A stretch of DNA of 64,000 bases from Xiphydria camelus (Eukaryota; Arthropoda; Insecta; Hymenoptera; Xiphydriidae). The stretch covers positions 7,824,501 to 7,888,500 of the forward strand of contig OY783200.1 in the NCBI GenBank assembly GCA_963678675.1, given 5' to 3'. Position 1 is the first letter of the stretch. Each line of letters starts with the position of its first letter. The position numbers and the translations under genes are program-made. Positions 20,971 to 31,871 of this stretch are shown piece by piece. The notes beneath the pieces were generated by a model, which did not search any database, was not told where the DNA came from, and worked only from the letters and a program-made list of their open reading frames with translations.

Positions 20971-22602
20971 AGACTATGAGTAACGTGAAGAGCGATCAAT
21001 CAAGAATCCCAAGAACGTGTTGTGGGAAGATAAAGACGAGGAGCCAAGACGAACCTCCACCGAGAGAGAGCCGCAGCGAGACCGAGGGAGAGCGAGAGCC
21101 ATCCCCGGAGGTCGAGACCGGTATCGAGAGGGATCCCGGATCCGCAGCCCCGGAGCCGAGAAGCCGGGACGAGCCCCGCCAAGGACGATCGCTGCAGCCC
21201 CGGTACGCTCCCGCTTTCTTGCGCCCGACCTCCGACTCGCCTTCGCGCCGTATCGCTCCGTTAGCGCCTCCACGCGAGCGCTTCGCTTCGTAAGCGAATC
21301 GAGTGGTGTCCGTTGCGTCGTTCAGCACCACTCTGCCGATTTTCTGTGGCCAGCGACCACGAGCGTCGTTCGGGGACCACCGTTTAGTCCTCGGTCGAAT
21401 AAACGATTTTCTGTTGTGTTTGAACGTAGTCGACTCTCTTTTTCGCGAGCCCATCCGCGAATCCGTCCTCCCGGGTCCCAGTCCGCGCACCTCGAACCGC
21501 CCCTCTACCATTAGCTAGAGGTAGCCGAGCCCGACGGAGATCGGATCGTTTCCGATCTCCCGGCTTTGATCCGCTCCCGATCTCCTGGAGATCGGTCGTC
21601 GTCGGGGAGCCCGTTCGCCTCCTAATCATGGTGCATCCGTTGCACCTGGCGCCCATCGTTCGTTCGGTAGTCGTGCATGCGGAATCCGGACCGTCTGATT
21701 GTGCGTAGCGGAGGGCACCGAGGGCCCTCACCGAACGCTACGTCATAACCTCCGTATGCCGAGATTTGCTTTCTCCCTAAACTCCTTGCCCGCCCAGTTA
21801 TCCTCCCATTTCCTTCTAAATATCACTTGCATCCCATCAAATTCATTCCCTTCCCAATGGAACTTTTTAGCGGGAATGCCCTTCTTCAAAAAGACGCAAT
21901 CCAAAAATGAGGCTCGTCAACAAAAATAAATTAAGGTATAAAAAATTCGCAACAATAATCTCCCTGAAGAGATCAGAATTTTAGTAATCTGAATCCTTTA
22001 TTTATATTCTACTTCGAATGTTTTTTCGAACTCTATCATACGACAAACTAAAGTAGTAGATACTAGGACGTTTTTGAGAAGTCTGAAATACCGAGACCTT
22101 TGCAGTAAAATTCTCATCTACCAGAGTTTGTAAGATTTTAGCTCCCCGGCCATATTCGAGTTAATGAGAGGCTATCCTCTGTTGCTCAGAAGCTTTCCTG
22201 GAAAGAGAGACAACTCGTGTCTCCTCTTCGTCTCTGTTATCTACTTCTTCGACAACAAAGTACCCCTGCTTGCAACAGCCTAATCTACCGCTGGAATTCA
22301 CTGAACTGCCTCCTCTGTTCTTTCTGGGATAACTGCCCCGACGGATGCTAGAGATACTGCTGGTTGTATACACTTCTTGGTTCCAGTACCGCGATCCCTG
22401 TAATGAGTAGCTCGTGCGTGATCGCTAGGGTGACGTTGGGTGTTTTCCGTGTCCCGGAACTAGCTGTCAAGAATACCGTTGCTCGTACTTGACCATAATG
22501 AGGGATCAGACTACACGGAAGGTGAAGCGATCCTGTATACCTGATAAGCCAGGTATCAGATTTACCCGAACGGTCATCTATTGAATCCGTCATTTCTCCC
22601 CC

Positions 22603-24440
22603 TTGGGACCGATGAGAAAAACTGCCGCCGTCCACTGCTTATGGCCAGTTTAACACGCTTAACGTTGCCTGTGGCGGTTCATCCTGTCAGTTTTAACCGC
22701 GGATTTCTATTCTGCGTTAGTGGACAACGACGGTTTTAACCGGCAGATAAAACCGGCGGTTCAAACCGACAGTTCGAACTCAGTGTCTGTGGGCACCTAA
22801 TGGAGACTGTAACTTCAAGTAAAAGTACTTGCACACTGAATGTACTGTATATGGGGCATTTCACAAGAAAACGACAAAACGAAACCCATGGGGGGTCGGG
22901 AATTTTTACTTCATATATTATATATTTTTTAAAGGTTTTTGGGTTCTAAACGTACTCCTAAGTGGATTCTTTTTATTGCCTTTGTTTAAACGGGATCTCT
23001 CAATAATATTGAAAAATATGATTTTCAGGGCTAATTTTCGAATAGAAGAAATGATAATTTCGAAAAACTTCAAATACAAAAAGGTTTTGTTTATGAACAT
23101 ATTTTCCGGAAAAAAGAGAGTATACGGTATTACCAGTACCGGCAGAAACGAAAATAACCACTATTTTTTCACCTCCTGAAAATACACAATTTTTTATTTC
23201 AAGAAAACAAATTTCAAATTAATATTCAAAGAACTACAAACTTTTTAAGCCGCCACACACCATGGAATGGCGATTTTTCAATGTTGCACTATTTTAGGAA
23301 AAAAATCCAAATAAAATTTTTTTTTTCATGAAATTTGCTGAAACTTAATCACAAAAAAATGATATGTTGAGCAAGTTATTTACCAAAAATCACGATAAGG
23401 AAAGCGAAATGTAGGACAAAATTATGACAAATCGACTCATATGTATGTTATTTATAATGAATTATGATTTCATTGATATTTATTAAGTGTTTTATTGAAT
23501 ACAATTTGACATAACAACTTACTGTTTCTCCAATATATCAAGGACTTGATAGTCTGGCGAAAATGAATATCTTTTTGTTCTAATTTTTCCATTTTCACCA
23601 GGAATAATGCAGTGAGAACGCAAGGTATCACGGTTGGGCTTTGCGCGACCTCTAGCTAGCTACACACTGAGCACACCAAGTAACATTCCTCCTTCAGCCA
23701 ATCAGGGTACATGGTGTCACCCACGCTATCCCTTCCGTCAACAAATCTATCTGTGTGTAGTTCACGCACCAGAAAGTCTTCTCTCGTTTTTGCCGAAATC
23801 AAGATGTCCAGCAGTTGCGTGGACGAGCTTGCGATCGATAACAATCGCAACAGAATCGTATCCTTCGCATATCAACCCAAGGAGTAGGGTCTGCATGAAG
23901 TCAACATGAACTATCCCGACGTGTTATGTATACAACTATACATAACTAATGTACCAACTATTGTACTTAAATATGTATTTGTTAATTGCAGCGCCGAGTT
24001 GCGTGATTTCTGTTAGACTAATTTCATGTCACTTCAGCGACTCAGAAAATGGAAGGCATCTAAAAGAAGAACGTCTAAAAATTAAGTTACACTGGTACGA
24101 TATCTTTCAAATCTAAATCGTGGAGTAATCGTTTATCTTTTGAATTTAATTTTAGAAATTGAGGGCCAAGTCCTATGACCGGTATTTTTTTCTTTTCGTA
24201 TTCAGAAAGTCGAGTACGAGCGAAACATCCTTAAAACAATCATGAGTAACGGAAAATTATTAGATAGGTATGTATTGCATGCTGATCGACAGTCATTATT
24301 CGATATTAATGAGTAATTTACAAACGAACATAGGTAAAAATCTGATGCTTCTTGAATGTTTCAACACAAACGATCAAGAATGAAGCATTGAACATTGAAC
24401 TCGATGCGCTTCAAGGACAAAAACCTTTAAATAACATCTT
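22603..24440. other. No gene seen
   Basis: 22603-22830 is rich in GGCGGTT and GCGGTTTTAACCG-type words. 22830-23420 is AT-rich with a 116-codon frame of no recognisable kind. 23640-23780 loosely resembles the promoter part of the BEL LTR near 34890-34970 (AGCCAATCAG, CACCCACGCTATCCC). The rest shows nothing that can be supported. Confidence 0.4.
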
Positions 24441-24444
24441 GTAG

Positions 24445-24646
24445 CAATCCCGATATTCCTTTTATATTATTGGGCATGAAGATGGATTTGCGGGACGACC
24501 CAGCTATAATACACAACCTGGCAGACCAAGGACAATCAATTGTCACATCTATGGAGGGATTCAGCCTCTCGAGAGAAATGAACACAGTGTCCTATTTCGA
24601 ATGCTCTGCCAAAGAAAATGAGAGTATTGATCAAATATGTATTTAA
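24445..24646 (+). pseudogene. Rho-family GTPase fragment
   Basis: Reading from 24447, the translation has the second half of a Rho-type small GTPase: PFILLGMKMDLRDDP (the G4 region, MKMD where TKxD is usual), a VTSMEGFSLSREM stretch (Rho proteins have a related EG..LA.E motif) and YFECSAKE (the G5 region, ECSA intact). TAA at 24644 follows at IDQICI, well before the usual C-terminal CAAX end. It starts at a possible splice acceptor (TTGTAG/C at 24444), so it may be an exon. The P-loop half was not found upstream within the window. The altered G4 and early stop suggest a decayed or captured gene piece. Confidence 0.6.
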
Positions 24647-24970
24647 ATTATCGGCCACAGTAGCGCTTTTACGTGGGTCTTGATACACGACGTTTATCCT
24701 TCTCGATCGCGCGTTATCACTGCTGATCACACTGTTTTTCGTGCGAGTGGAGGGGAAGACAATGGTACCGTGGATGTCTCCTATCTTCCAGTCGCTCCCA
24801 AACATTATGCCGCTAACATTCAGCTTGTGTGAAAATTAAGGACGTCTTGCAACCGTAATTATTAGTAAGTAGATCGAACTAATTTCTTTCTCTGTGTTAT
24901 ACACCTTAAAAATCGTTTTTTTTTAATAAACCACTGCACGTTTCTAATTTCTGAAATTTTTTTTTAAATA

Positions 24971-25265
24971 GTCGAATATTCAGGAATTGTTACGAGCAGC
25001 TATTGCTTGCACAGAATGGCATGATATCACCACACGTTCCTCGCTCTGGAAAAGAGTACAAATTAAAGAAAAGTTTGAAGAAATCAATTGGCGTAGATTC
25101 ATGAAAGTTACGAAGAGACATGGTACACAGAGTTTGAACCTAAAGGATTTGCTGATCGTGATAAGGAGATACTCAATCAATTACCGTCCTTGGATGGAAT
25201 TTCTATCCGAAATAGCAAAGGTCTTTATTATTTCAGCGGCTTGTCTTCCAGATTTGGCGACATAG
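24971..25265 (+). pseudogene. Possible F-box/LRR-like fragment
   Basis: After a possible acceptor (TTAAATAG, 24971) the frame reads ELLRAAIACTEWHDIT, SSLWKRVQI and INWRRFMK, the pattern of an F-box followed by its linker (tryptophans before a SSLW motif). A stop comes at 25263. The remaining frame is not recognised. It lies between the Rho-like and filamin-like pieces, all on the plus strand. Weak evidence. Confidence 0.35.
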
Positions 25266-25280
25266 AGGGCGAGATTTCAC

Positions 25281-25525
25281 ATGGAGGACGAAAAATGCTT
25301 TATCCTGGAGTGGCTTCTGATGCCCTGGATAGGTACGAAACTTTCCAATTTACATATCCAAAATTTCACGACCGACTGGAGAGACGGTCGTATACTTGGC
25401 GTTCTTGTTAACGACGTCGCTCCCGGCCTTTGTCCAGGCTGGGAAAACCGGTTTCCCAGTGACGCTGTACACAACATTTCGAGAGCCATGGGGCTCGCCG
25501 AGGAATGGTTCGGCATATATCCCAG
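25281..25525 (+). pseudogene. Filamin-like calponin-homology exon
   Basis: The translation contains NFTTDWRDGRILGVLVNDVA, PGLCPGWENRFPSDAVHNI and AMGLAEEWFGI, which follow the second half of a filamin-type calponin-homology domain (the actin-binding fold). It ends at a consensus donor site, CCCAG/GTAATT, so it behaves as an internal or first exon; ATG at 25281 follows an in-frame stop. No other filamin exon was found nearby. It could be a host exon of an unfinished gene or a captured piece. Confidence 0.65.
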
Positions 25526-25529
25526 GTAA

Positions 25530-26378
25530 TTGCGAAAAAGATCGACGATGTCGAGATAATTTTTCATACCATAAGAGGCTAAACTTAGGTACTCGCCAGG
25601 AAAGAAGCATCAATCACTATTATCTCATTACTTGTGAGCTTTTGGCTGATATTTTGGCTGATATTGGGGGGCCAGAACCGCACCCCCCCCCCCCCCCCCG
25701 CTGACGAGGCGGACACCTTCCTCGTCGGAGTTCCGAAGGAATCGAACCGTCTCAATCGTCGTAGATCGTCTTTACGGTTCTCGGGAAAACGGCCAGCTAG
25801 TTTTGTCACTCTATGCTTTACTTTTATGTGATTCCCTTGCGCGACGCGTTGCTCGGTGTACGAGTCGTCGCGCGTGTATACTTATATGGATATCCTCTTG
25901 TATCCCTTCTTTCCTGCTCTCCTCTCGAGGAGGCGTTGAGGGCTGAACGCGCGAGGGACCGCGAATTATTCTCGGACAATTCCACGGTACACTTAAAACG
26001 GCATGCTCTTGCGCAGCTTTCTCACGCCATGTATCGTCACGTTGGAATCACTCTCAGCAAATAGTATAAGAGGGTAAAATTCAATTGATGGAGTAGTTAT
26101 TTGATTCGACTAAATTTCATTTGAAACGACGAAAATTTTATATAAACTACTTCGATTTAATTGAATCGAGTAAAATTCAATTGATTCGAATAATATTTAT
26201 TTGCAAATCTTGATCGGCAACCGAACACTCGCATTGTGACTAATTGTAAACCACGAGTTAAAGCCTTTAAAATTCTGTATCTCTTGACTGAAATATAGTG
26301 TCAGTAATATAACCTGTACATCCCGCCACCGTCATCATCTCATTCATATAAAACACAGGACATTAATAATACCACGAA
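25530..26378. other. Unassigned stretch with homopolymer and weak frames
   Basis: A tandem TTTTGGCTGATA pair (25640-25663) and about 17 consecutive C residues (25683-25699) are followed by an 83-codon frame at 25813-26064 (ending SHAMYRHVGITLSK) that looks coding in composition but is not recognised. 26070-26200 has degenerate TTCAATTGATTCGA repeats. Confidence 0.35.
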
Positions 26379-26379
26379 A

Positions 26380-26752
26380 ACCGAGCGTAACGCCTCAAGA
26401 GATAATCGAGGCGTTGCATAAGGTTCAAATATTTGACAATAAAGGGACTCTTAAACCTCGTAAAGATCCCGTATGGATAGACGTTTGTAATCTCTTAGGT
26501 GATCGAATTTCAGTGAAATCAATTGAAATACTTGCTACGCAAGACCATCACTCTGTACTGACTGAAATACGGAACGCATTCAATGTCGTGGGCAGTATGG
26601 AATTCGATAGCAGTTCTGATCGTGATACGGAAACCGAAAGCGATTCCGATGATGAAAGCGTTAGAGAGAGCGGTATCATCCCGAATTGTAATGCAAACAC
26701 TGCTACAAACAAAAGGCTTTTTAAGGGAGACATTTATCTCTCGCCTATATAA
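26380..26752 (+). pseudogene. Unrecognised TE-like N-terminal fragment
   Basis: The frame reads TPQEIIEALHKVQIFDN, then LKPRKDPVWIDVCNLL, and later an acidic serine-rich stretch (SSDRDTETESDSDDES). The KPRKDPVW-type opening reminds one of N-termini of insect transposon-encoded proteins, but no family can be named and nothing downstream extends it. 26760-26955 holds a run of 12 G and no feature. Confidence 0.3.
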
Positions 26753-26959
26753 ACAATAGTAGCACATCGTTCCTTCGAAAGAAAAAAGTAAAACAGATCG
26801 AGGTTCCTTAAGATGGGAATACCATAGGCTGAGAAGAGGATAGACCGATTTAGGGGGGGGGGGGATAGGGTCTAACACTAAAAAAAAATCAATTTTTTAA
26901 ATCATCTTTCCTTATAGTAAAACATTTAAAGAATGTTGTATCAAAATTTCAAGTCTCCT

Positions 26960-27393
26960 TCAATGTGCAAACGTGCCTCAGTCAGCCAGTCTACCCAGCG
27001 CATTCAGGTTGTAAGTTCTTCAACTTATCATTCAATTCATCTAAGTGTATATCCGTTATATTTAAGTGACAAGCCAATTAACTTGCCAACCTAGGCACAC
27101 CAGTGTAGTGTATCGTATACAGTGCATTCAGAATAGTTAATTGTAAACCACAGTTAATCATCAGCTGTATCTCTTTAATTCGAATATATTAATCGTAATA
27201 TAGTGAGTGCAGTATCGAATCGCTCAATTAACCACCCGGTTTAACTCCTTCTCACCACGCGTTTGAAATCAATCACCGTGGAACCTCAAAATCCGCCTTG
27301 CGGTATGTTTGGCCAGTAGCCGTATCACGAACGAGTGTCTGCGGGATTTACGACCCCGCGGAGATCTACCAACGATCGCACGACTCCCAAACA
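26960..27393 (+). mobile_element. Truncated 5' LTR of BEL element 1
   Basis: It parallels the 3' half of the LTR at 34639-35345 (GCGCATTCAGG, AGTGTATCGTATACAGTGCA, GGGATTTACGACCCCG in the same order) and ends AACA just before a tRNA-Tyr primer site. The 5' half is missing. Confidence 0.65.
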
Positions 27394-27398
27394 TTTTT

Positions 27399-27417
27399 TG
27401 GTCCTTCGAGCCGGATT
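27399..27417 (+). other. Primer binding site, tRNA-Tyr
   Basis: TGGTCCTTCGAGCCGGATT is complementary to the 3' end of insect tRNA-Tyr including CCA (19 of 19 against the remembered Drosophila acceptor/T-arm sequence). Confidence 0.7.
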
Positions 27418-27628
27418 CCTCCCTACGGAATCAATTCAGTTCACGAGTACTATCGACCGTATCTCGTAAATTCAAGTGTCGCGACCGCGTAATAAAACCA
27501 GTGTTTCGTGCGGGCAGTGTGTGAATCAGTGACTTTATCGAACAATCATTTCAAGTTGCTATCGTGCGTGTACCAGTGTCCTTTTCGGGTAGTATTTGTT
27601 CCAATCTATCGCGATCGCGTGAGACATC

Positions 27629-28404
27629 ATGGACGCGCGAGTGCTCATCGATGCACAAACCAGTTTTTTTTCGGACGAATCTTTCACGCCTGGGAAAACC
27701 TCCAAAAACTCGGGTCCTCGAACATCAACCTCGACAATGTCCCGACCCGACTACGAGCATTGGAAAGCAACTGGAGCAAGTTCTAAGAAAAACACGAAGC
27801 ACTTTCCGAAATCAGATTTGGCGCTTTAGCAAGCCAGCAAGCAGAACTCGAGAAATTGCCATACTTCGAAGACGACTTACTTGTAGAGTGTGAAGAAAAG
27901 TACCTCGCATCCCATGGTAAGATGAACCACTTACTCGCCTTGTTACGTCCACCTTCGAACCCGACGGAGGACAACAATGAAAGCCTACGCAGATCGTCGA
28001 CGCCAGCTTCAATGAGTCATCAGTTCTCCCACGTCAAACTGCTGAAGATCGACCACTCAAAATTCGACGGTAAGTACGAGGATTGGTTGACATTTCAGGA
28101 TGCCTTTTCGACAATGATCGACCAGCATCAGGGTCTATCGAACGTGCAAAAGCTACAATACCTTCGATCATCGCTCACTGGTGAGGCGGCCAAGAATGTC
28201 AAGTCCTTCGAGACGACCGAAGAGAACTATACTGAAGCATGGAATCTACTAAAGGCAACATACGACAATAAGCGAGCCATCGTCAAGCGTCACTTGAGCC
28301 TCTTCCTCGACCTCCTCGTTCTTCCAAGGGAGTCTGCTGCCGGACTACGGCAGCTAATCGGCAGTGCACAGCAGCATGTGTGTGCACTCAAATCTTTAGG
28401 ATGA
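27629..28404 (+). pseudogene. BEL/Pao gag (DUF1759-type), frameshifted
   Basis: ATG at 27629 starts a reading that shifts frame at least twice before settling into the long frame 27856-28404. That part has the DUF1759 capsid pattern: FDGKYEDWLTFQDAF, then LSNVQKLQYLRSSLTGEA and ENYTEAWNLLKATYDN. It breaks after LKSLG, and the following gag region (28405-28660) is scattered over frames. The product would be the structural Gag of a BEL/Pao retrotransposon; it cannot be made intact. Confidence 0.8.
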
Positions 28405-28660
28405 CCTGTGCAGCACTGGGACGATGTACTCGTTCATACCCTCGAGTCCAAGCTCGACAAGACTACACTACGAGACTGGGAGAGGACGTTAACCGACACG
28501 TCACTATCCGGATTCTAACAGCTGCTAACCTTCTTACGGCAAGCCGCTTTCTACTCAGGCTCCACGCCATCCTCGGCAATTTCCGACTCCTCATCAAAGT
28601 CGACGGTAGCTTCCACATCCAAATCAAGAGCGGCTATCAAGACATACCACGCAGCTCCGA

Positions 28661-29826
28661 GTGCAATCATGCGTCGGCTGCAAGGGTAAGCATGCCATTT
28701 CCTGGTACCTAGAGTTTAAAACCAAATCCATAGACCAGTGTAAGGAGTTCATCAAACAAAACAAGCTGTGCTTCAACTGCCTGGGGACTCATCAAATCAA
28801 GTATTGTCCTTCTTATAACCGTTGCCGAGAGTGCAACGCCAAACATCATACGCTCGTCCATCAGAAGATAGCGCCTCAACAATCAACTAACGTGGACGTG
28901 TCAGCAAACACCACATCGGGCACAAGCAGCGGTAACTCCATAGCTATCCACTCAGCCCAACCAGCAACATTAGAATGTTCTCCATTTCTCTACACGACGG
29001 CTCAAGTCATCATCGCGAATTTCAAGATTGGGAAATCAGTCGTTGCTCGAGCACTCGTTGATACCGGATCACGGACGTCGTTCATTTCGGAATCTCTGAC
29101 TCAGCTCCTAAAGCTGCCTCGCCATCACGCAAGTATTCCTATCAATGGCCTCGGGACAGGTCGTTCTGGAGTGACTCGTGGAAGAGTATCATTCAGTTTA
29201 CGCTCCCGCATCTCGGAAGACTTCTCACTCCAGGTCGAAGCGTTCGTTTTACCACGACTCACAGGGTGCCTCCCAGAAAACCAGATACAAGTGGAGAAAT
29301 GGCCCCATATTGATGGCATTACGCTCGCTGATCCGACTTTCGACCAGCTAGGTCGAATCAATCTTGTCCTAGGATTGGACGTCTTCAATCGCGTCCGTCT
29401 ACCCGGTTGGCGTGAGGGCGCGCCTGGCACGTCATTCGCTCTCAAGACCAAGCTTGGCTGGATGCTTGCGGGATCCAACACGATACCAGATGAGATTTTA
29501 ATCCATCACGCTTCCATTCAAAGTTTCCAGTGTTCCGTAGACCACGAGCTTCTAGAGCTCGTCCAACGATTCTGGCAACAAGAGGAGACTTACATCCCAG
29601 CTACACTCACTCCGGAAGACGAACAGTGCGAACAACACTTCGTCACCACGACGTCCCGCGATTCAACTGGCCGATACACCGTTCCCCTGCCAGTCAAGGA
29701 GCCGTCATTACCGATTGGGGATTCACGAACTCCAGCCCGACACATGCTTGGTAACATGGAACGACGTTTCGCCAAGGATCCGTCACTCAAATCAGTATAC
29801 CGCATGTCCTACGGCCAACCGCGCAG
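28661..29826 (+). pseudogene. BEL/Pao zinc-knuckle and protease region
   Basis: Cys-rich nucleocapsid part (CKGKHAISWY, NKLCFNCLGTH, RCRECNAKHHTLVH) leads into a DUF1758 aspartic protease with LVDTGSRTSF around residues 139-150, then the RT connection (KLGWMLAGSN, ...STGRYTVPLP). The frame stays open until 29830 but reverse transcriptase is missing; 29830-30050 is unrelated sequence. A deletion of pol is inferred. Confidence 0.8.
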
Positions 29827-30050
29827 GTGAGCTGCGACCTGAATTCTTGACTTCGGCAGTATTTATAGTACAGTTATAGTGGGCTTCAGACGAGTGCGCT
29901 GCATAAGAACGAAAAGTGTCGACTGCTCTTCTAATAGCTATCAATTCGGGAGATCGAAACGTTTCGTGTAACCTCAAAATCGTAAAGTTTTGAATTAGTA
30001 GTGAATAATTTGTAGAAGTGATGAGAAATAATCATAAATAATCTTCCGCT

Positions 30051-30205
30051 ATGCGATTGCGTCATCGCGCCGTCCTCAGCACACAACTAATGAGTCAATT
30101 GCCGTCATCCAGAGTTACACCAACACGACCATTCGAAAACTCAGGGGTCGATTATGCCGGTCCCTTCAACATCAAGGCCTTTCAAGGGAGGACTAAGACC
30201 TGCAG
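30051..30205 (+). pseudogene. BEL integrase fragment
   Basis: The translation PTRPFENSGVDYAGPFNIK is the start of the BEL integrase core with its first catalytic Asp (VDYAGPF). It stops abruptly at about 30205 where gypsy-type integrase sequence begins, so two unrelated elements are joined here. Confidence 0.7.
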
Positions 30206-30206
30206 G

Positions 30207-31007
30207 GATACGGAATTCATTTCGCGACGCTCCCGATGTACCACCCCCAAGCGAATCCCGTTGAGCGAATCAATCGAACGCTCAAAAGCATGATCGCCGC
30301 GTATACGGAAAATCATCGACACTGGGACGAACACCTACTCCAGCTCCAGTACGCATACAACACGGCGGTCCATACGACTCTGAATACGAGCCCGGCCTTT
30401 ATAAATTTCGGACGGATACCCGCACCACCTCGTTTCGCTCGGCGAATGATCGAGGGGAAAATCGTTACCTCTCGAAGCAAAGTTCGAATGAATGGGTCGA
30501 CCGGATGCTCCGGATGTCCGAAATCCACGATATCGTCCTGGAATGCCTCGAGGAGGCACACAACAGACAGGCGAAATATTATAACCGTGGTCGCCGCGAC
30601 GTCACTTAGGGCCGGTTGTATAAACGCGGCGAACTGTAGTTCAGCTTGAACTGTGGATCCAGCGTCGTTTTGGTATATTTTGTGTGACACAAAATATACC
30701 AAAACGACGCTCGATCCACAGTTCAAGTCGAACTACGGTTCATCGCGTTTATACAACCGGCCCTTACTCGGAAGGTGACGTCGTATGGAAAAGGTCGCAC
30801 GTGCTATCGTCGGGAGCACTCGGGATTGCGCCGAAACTCGCGCCGAAGTTCGACGGTCCATACCGAATCGCGAAAGTGCTGTCGCGTCGTACCTACGAAC
30901 TCGAAGACTTACACGGCAAGTCGGCCGGGAAACAGCACGTGTCGGACCTGAAACCCGCGCATATCGGCGACGCTCCGATTCGTCCGCGACCGTCCGCGAA
31001 CTCGTGA
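30207..31007 (+). pseudogene. Gypsy-type integrase, 3' part, broken
   Basis: It enters within the integrase core (MYHPQANPVERINRTLK contains the catalytic Glu) and runs through the tail (AYNTAVHTTLNTSPAF) to a chromodomain-free end (FDGPYRIAKVL, RTYELEDLHGK; stop at 31005). It is broken by a one-base loss near 30455 and by the MITE at 30609-30763. The 5' part of the element (gag, protease, RT) is absent. Together with 31199-31871 it is the 3' end of a gypsy retrotransposon whose LTR is the A/B/C family. Confidence 0.8.
30609..30763. mobile_element. 155-bp palindromic MITE, TTA duplication
   Basis: GGGCCGGTTGTATAAACGCG pairs with its reverse at the right end, and the arms pair almost to the centre (near 30690). 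TTA is duplicated (30606-30608, 30764-30766), as in PIF/Harbinger MITEs. It sits inside integrase coding sequence. Confidence 0.85.
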
Positions 31008-31198
31008 AGCGGGATCGCGCACCGCCGCGCCGTCGCCGGGAGGGGGCTACGGATTCTCGCGAGTGAGCGAAGGCGCGCTAAAGCATAACCGCGCAGCGCA
31101 GCCTCGCGCCGTCGCCGGCAGAGGACTACGATGCTCGCGAGTGTGCGAACGATCAACGGGGGACATATCGAGGCGAGAATCCGGAATACGATAACACC

Positions 31199-31690
31199 AT
31201 GGACGACTGGACCAAGGTGGAAGCGGAGGTGGAGGTGGCAGGACTGCCACGTCCCCTTCTAGATTTTGCGGGCGCCCCGGAATGGGGAGAAAGTCCCTCG
31301 GTACCGCTTCGCATCAGCGTGCCGAGGGCGATTTTGGAGCGTTCTTTGGGACGCGGGAGGGAGCGGTCGCCTCCACCACGAGGAGACGCTGCCACCCAAA
31401 CATCCCCTCCGCCGAGGCGTCGGATGGTGGATCAAGCCACCAGCATCGAAAAGCAGCCCCGGGGGGGGCTCCTAACCCCGACGAGGGAGCGACGCCGGCG
31501 ACAGCGGGACACCCGACGGGACAGCCAGGACCCCACCGGCTGCGCAAATTGCTTCACGGTGGGGCATGCATGGATGTATTGTAATAAGGTCCTCCGGGAC
31601 AACTTCTGTCGGCGATGTTGCCGGCAGGGAGTCTGCACCCGGAGATGCCCGGCATGTAATAAAAAAACCGGGATAGCGATTATGTATTAA
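31199..31690 (+). CDS. Cys-rich zinc-knuckle protein downstream of gypsy integrase
   Basis: 163 codons from ATG 31199 to TAA 31688-31690, between the integrase stop (31005) and the polypurine tract. The N-terminal two-thirds are rich in Pro and Arg. The C-terminus has a classic CCHC knuckle (C115, C118, H123, C128) followed at once by a second Cys cluster (C137, C140, C141, C146, C150, C153) and ends in IAIMY. It lies where env would lie in an errantivirus but has no signal peptide or membrane segment. Nucleic-acid binding, as for a nucleocapsid, is inferred; the product is not otherwise recognised. It is intact while the neighbouring integrase is broken. Confidence 0.6.
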   Translation: MDDWTKVEAEVEVAGLPRPLLDFAGAPEWGESPSVPLRISVPRAILERSLGRGRERSPPPRGDAATQTSPPPRRRMVDQATSIEKQPRGGLLTPTRERRRRQRDTRRDSQDPTGCANCFTVGHAWMYCNKVLRDNFCRRCCRQGVCTRRCPACNKKTGIAIMY

Positions 31691-31856
31691 GCGTGAAATA
31701 TACGATAAGAAAATAAAGAAACCGCTGTAATCGTGTCGCTATAATCGAATCGTTATTCGTAGTTATAGTGCGTTACCTTTCCCCTGGCGCCGGAAGACCG
31801 TAGGTTAAGCGCGTGAGTCGGAGGCAACGCGTTTCGTGAACCTAATGGTTCAAGCT

Positions 31857-31870
31857 AAGGAGGGGGGAGT
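31857..31870 (+). other. Polypurine tract of gypsy element
   Basis: AAGGAGGGGGGAGT lies directly before the 3' LTR start and would prime plus-strand DNA. Confidence 0.7.
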
Positions 31871-31871
31871 T

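Larger units (their letters stand above)
17768..21746 (+). mobile_element. Solo gypsy LTR (copy B), split by a DNA transposon
   Basis: GCGACGTGGAGAATCGCTCC at the left and GAACGCTACGTCA at the right match copy A end to end. The flanking direct repeat TAACCT (17762-17767, 21746-21751) is single in the sister fold-back arm near 13170, proving insertion there. The outermost base is ambiguous. The element 17956-20970 lies inside. Interior open frames are not conserved with copy A. Confidence 0.75.
11348..22602. repeat. Giant fold-back element, arms about 1.5 kb
   Basis: The left arm (11348-11957, 12925-13305, 14184-14203, 16495-17035) reads inverted in the right arm (17150-17767, 21747-22602). 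The terminal GGGGGAGAAATGACGG at 11348 matches CCGTCATTTCTCCCCC ending at 22602. The loop lies at about 17036-17149. Stripped of nested insertions it would be roughly 3.1 kb. An 82-codon open frame at the outer end of both arms differs by more replacement than silent changes and is not taken as a gene. No direct repeat could be fixed at the outer ends. Confidence 0.8.

Noticed and set aside
20996..21731. Frames up to 171 codons on both strands
   Set aside because: Same reason: interior of solo LTR B.
24536..24805. 89-codon minus-strand frame
   Set aside because: It is opposite the Rho-like fragment and has no recognisable motif; the plus-strand reading explains the sequence better.
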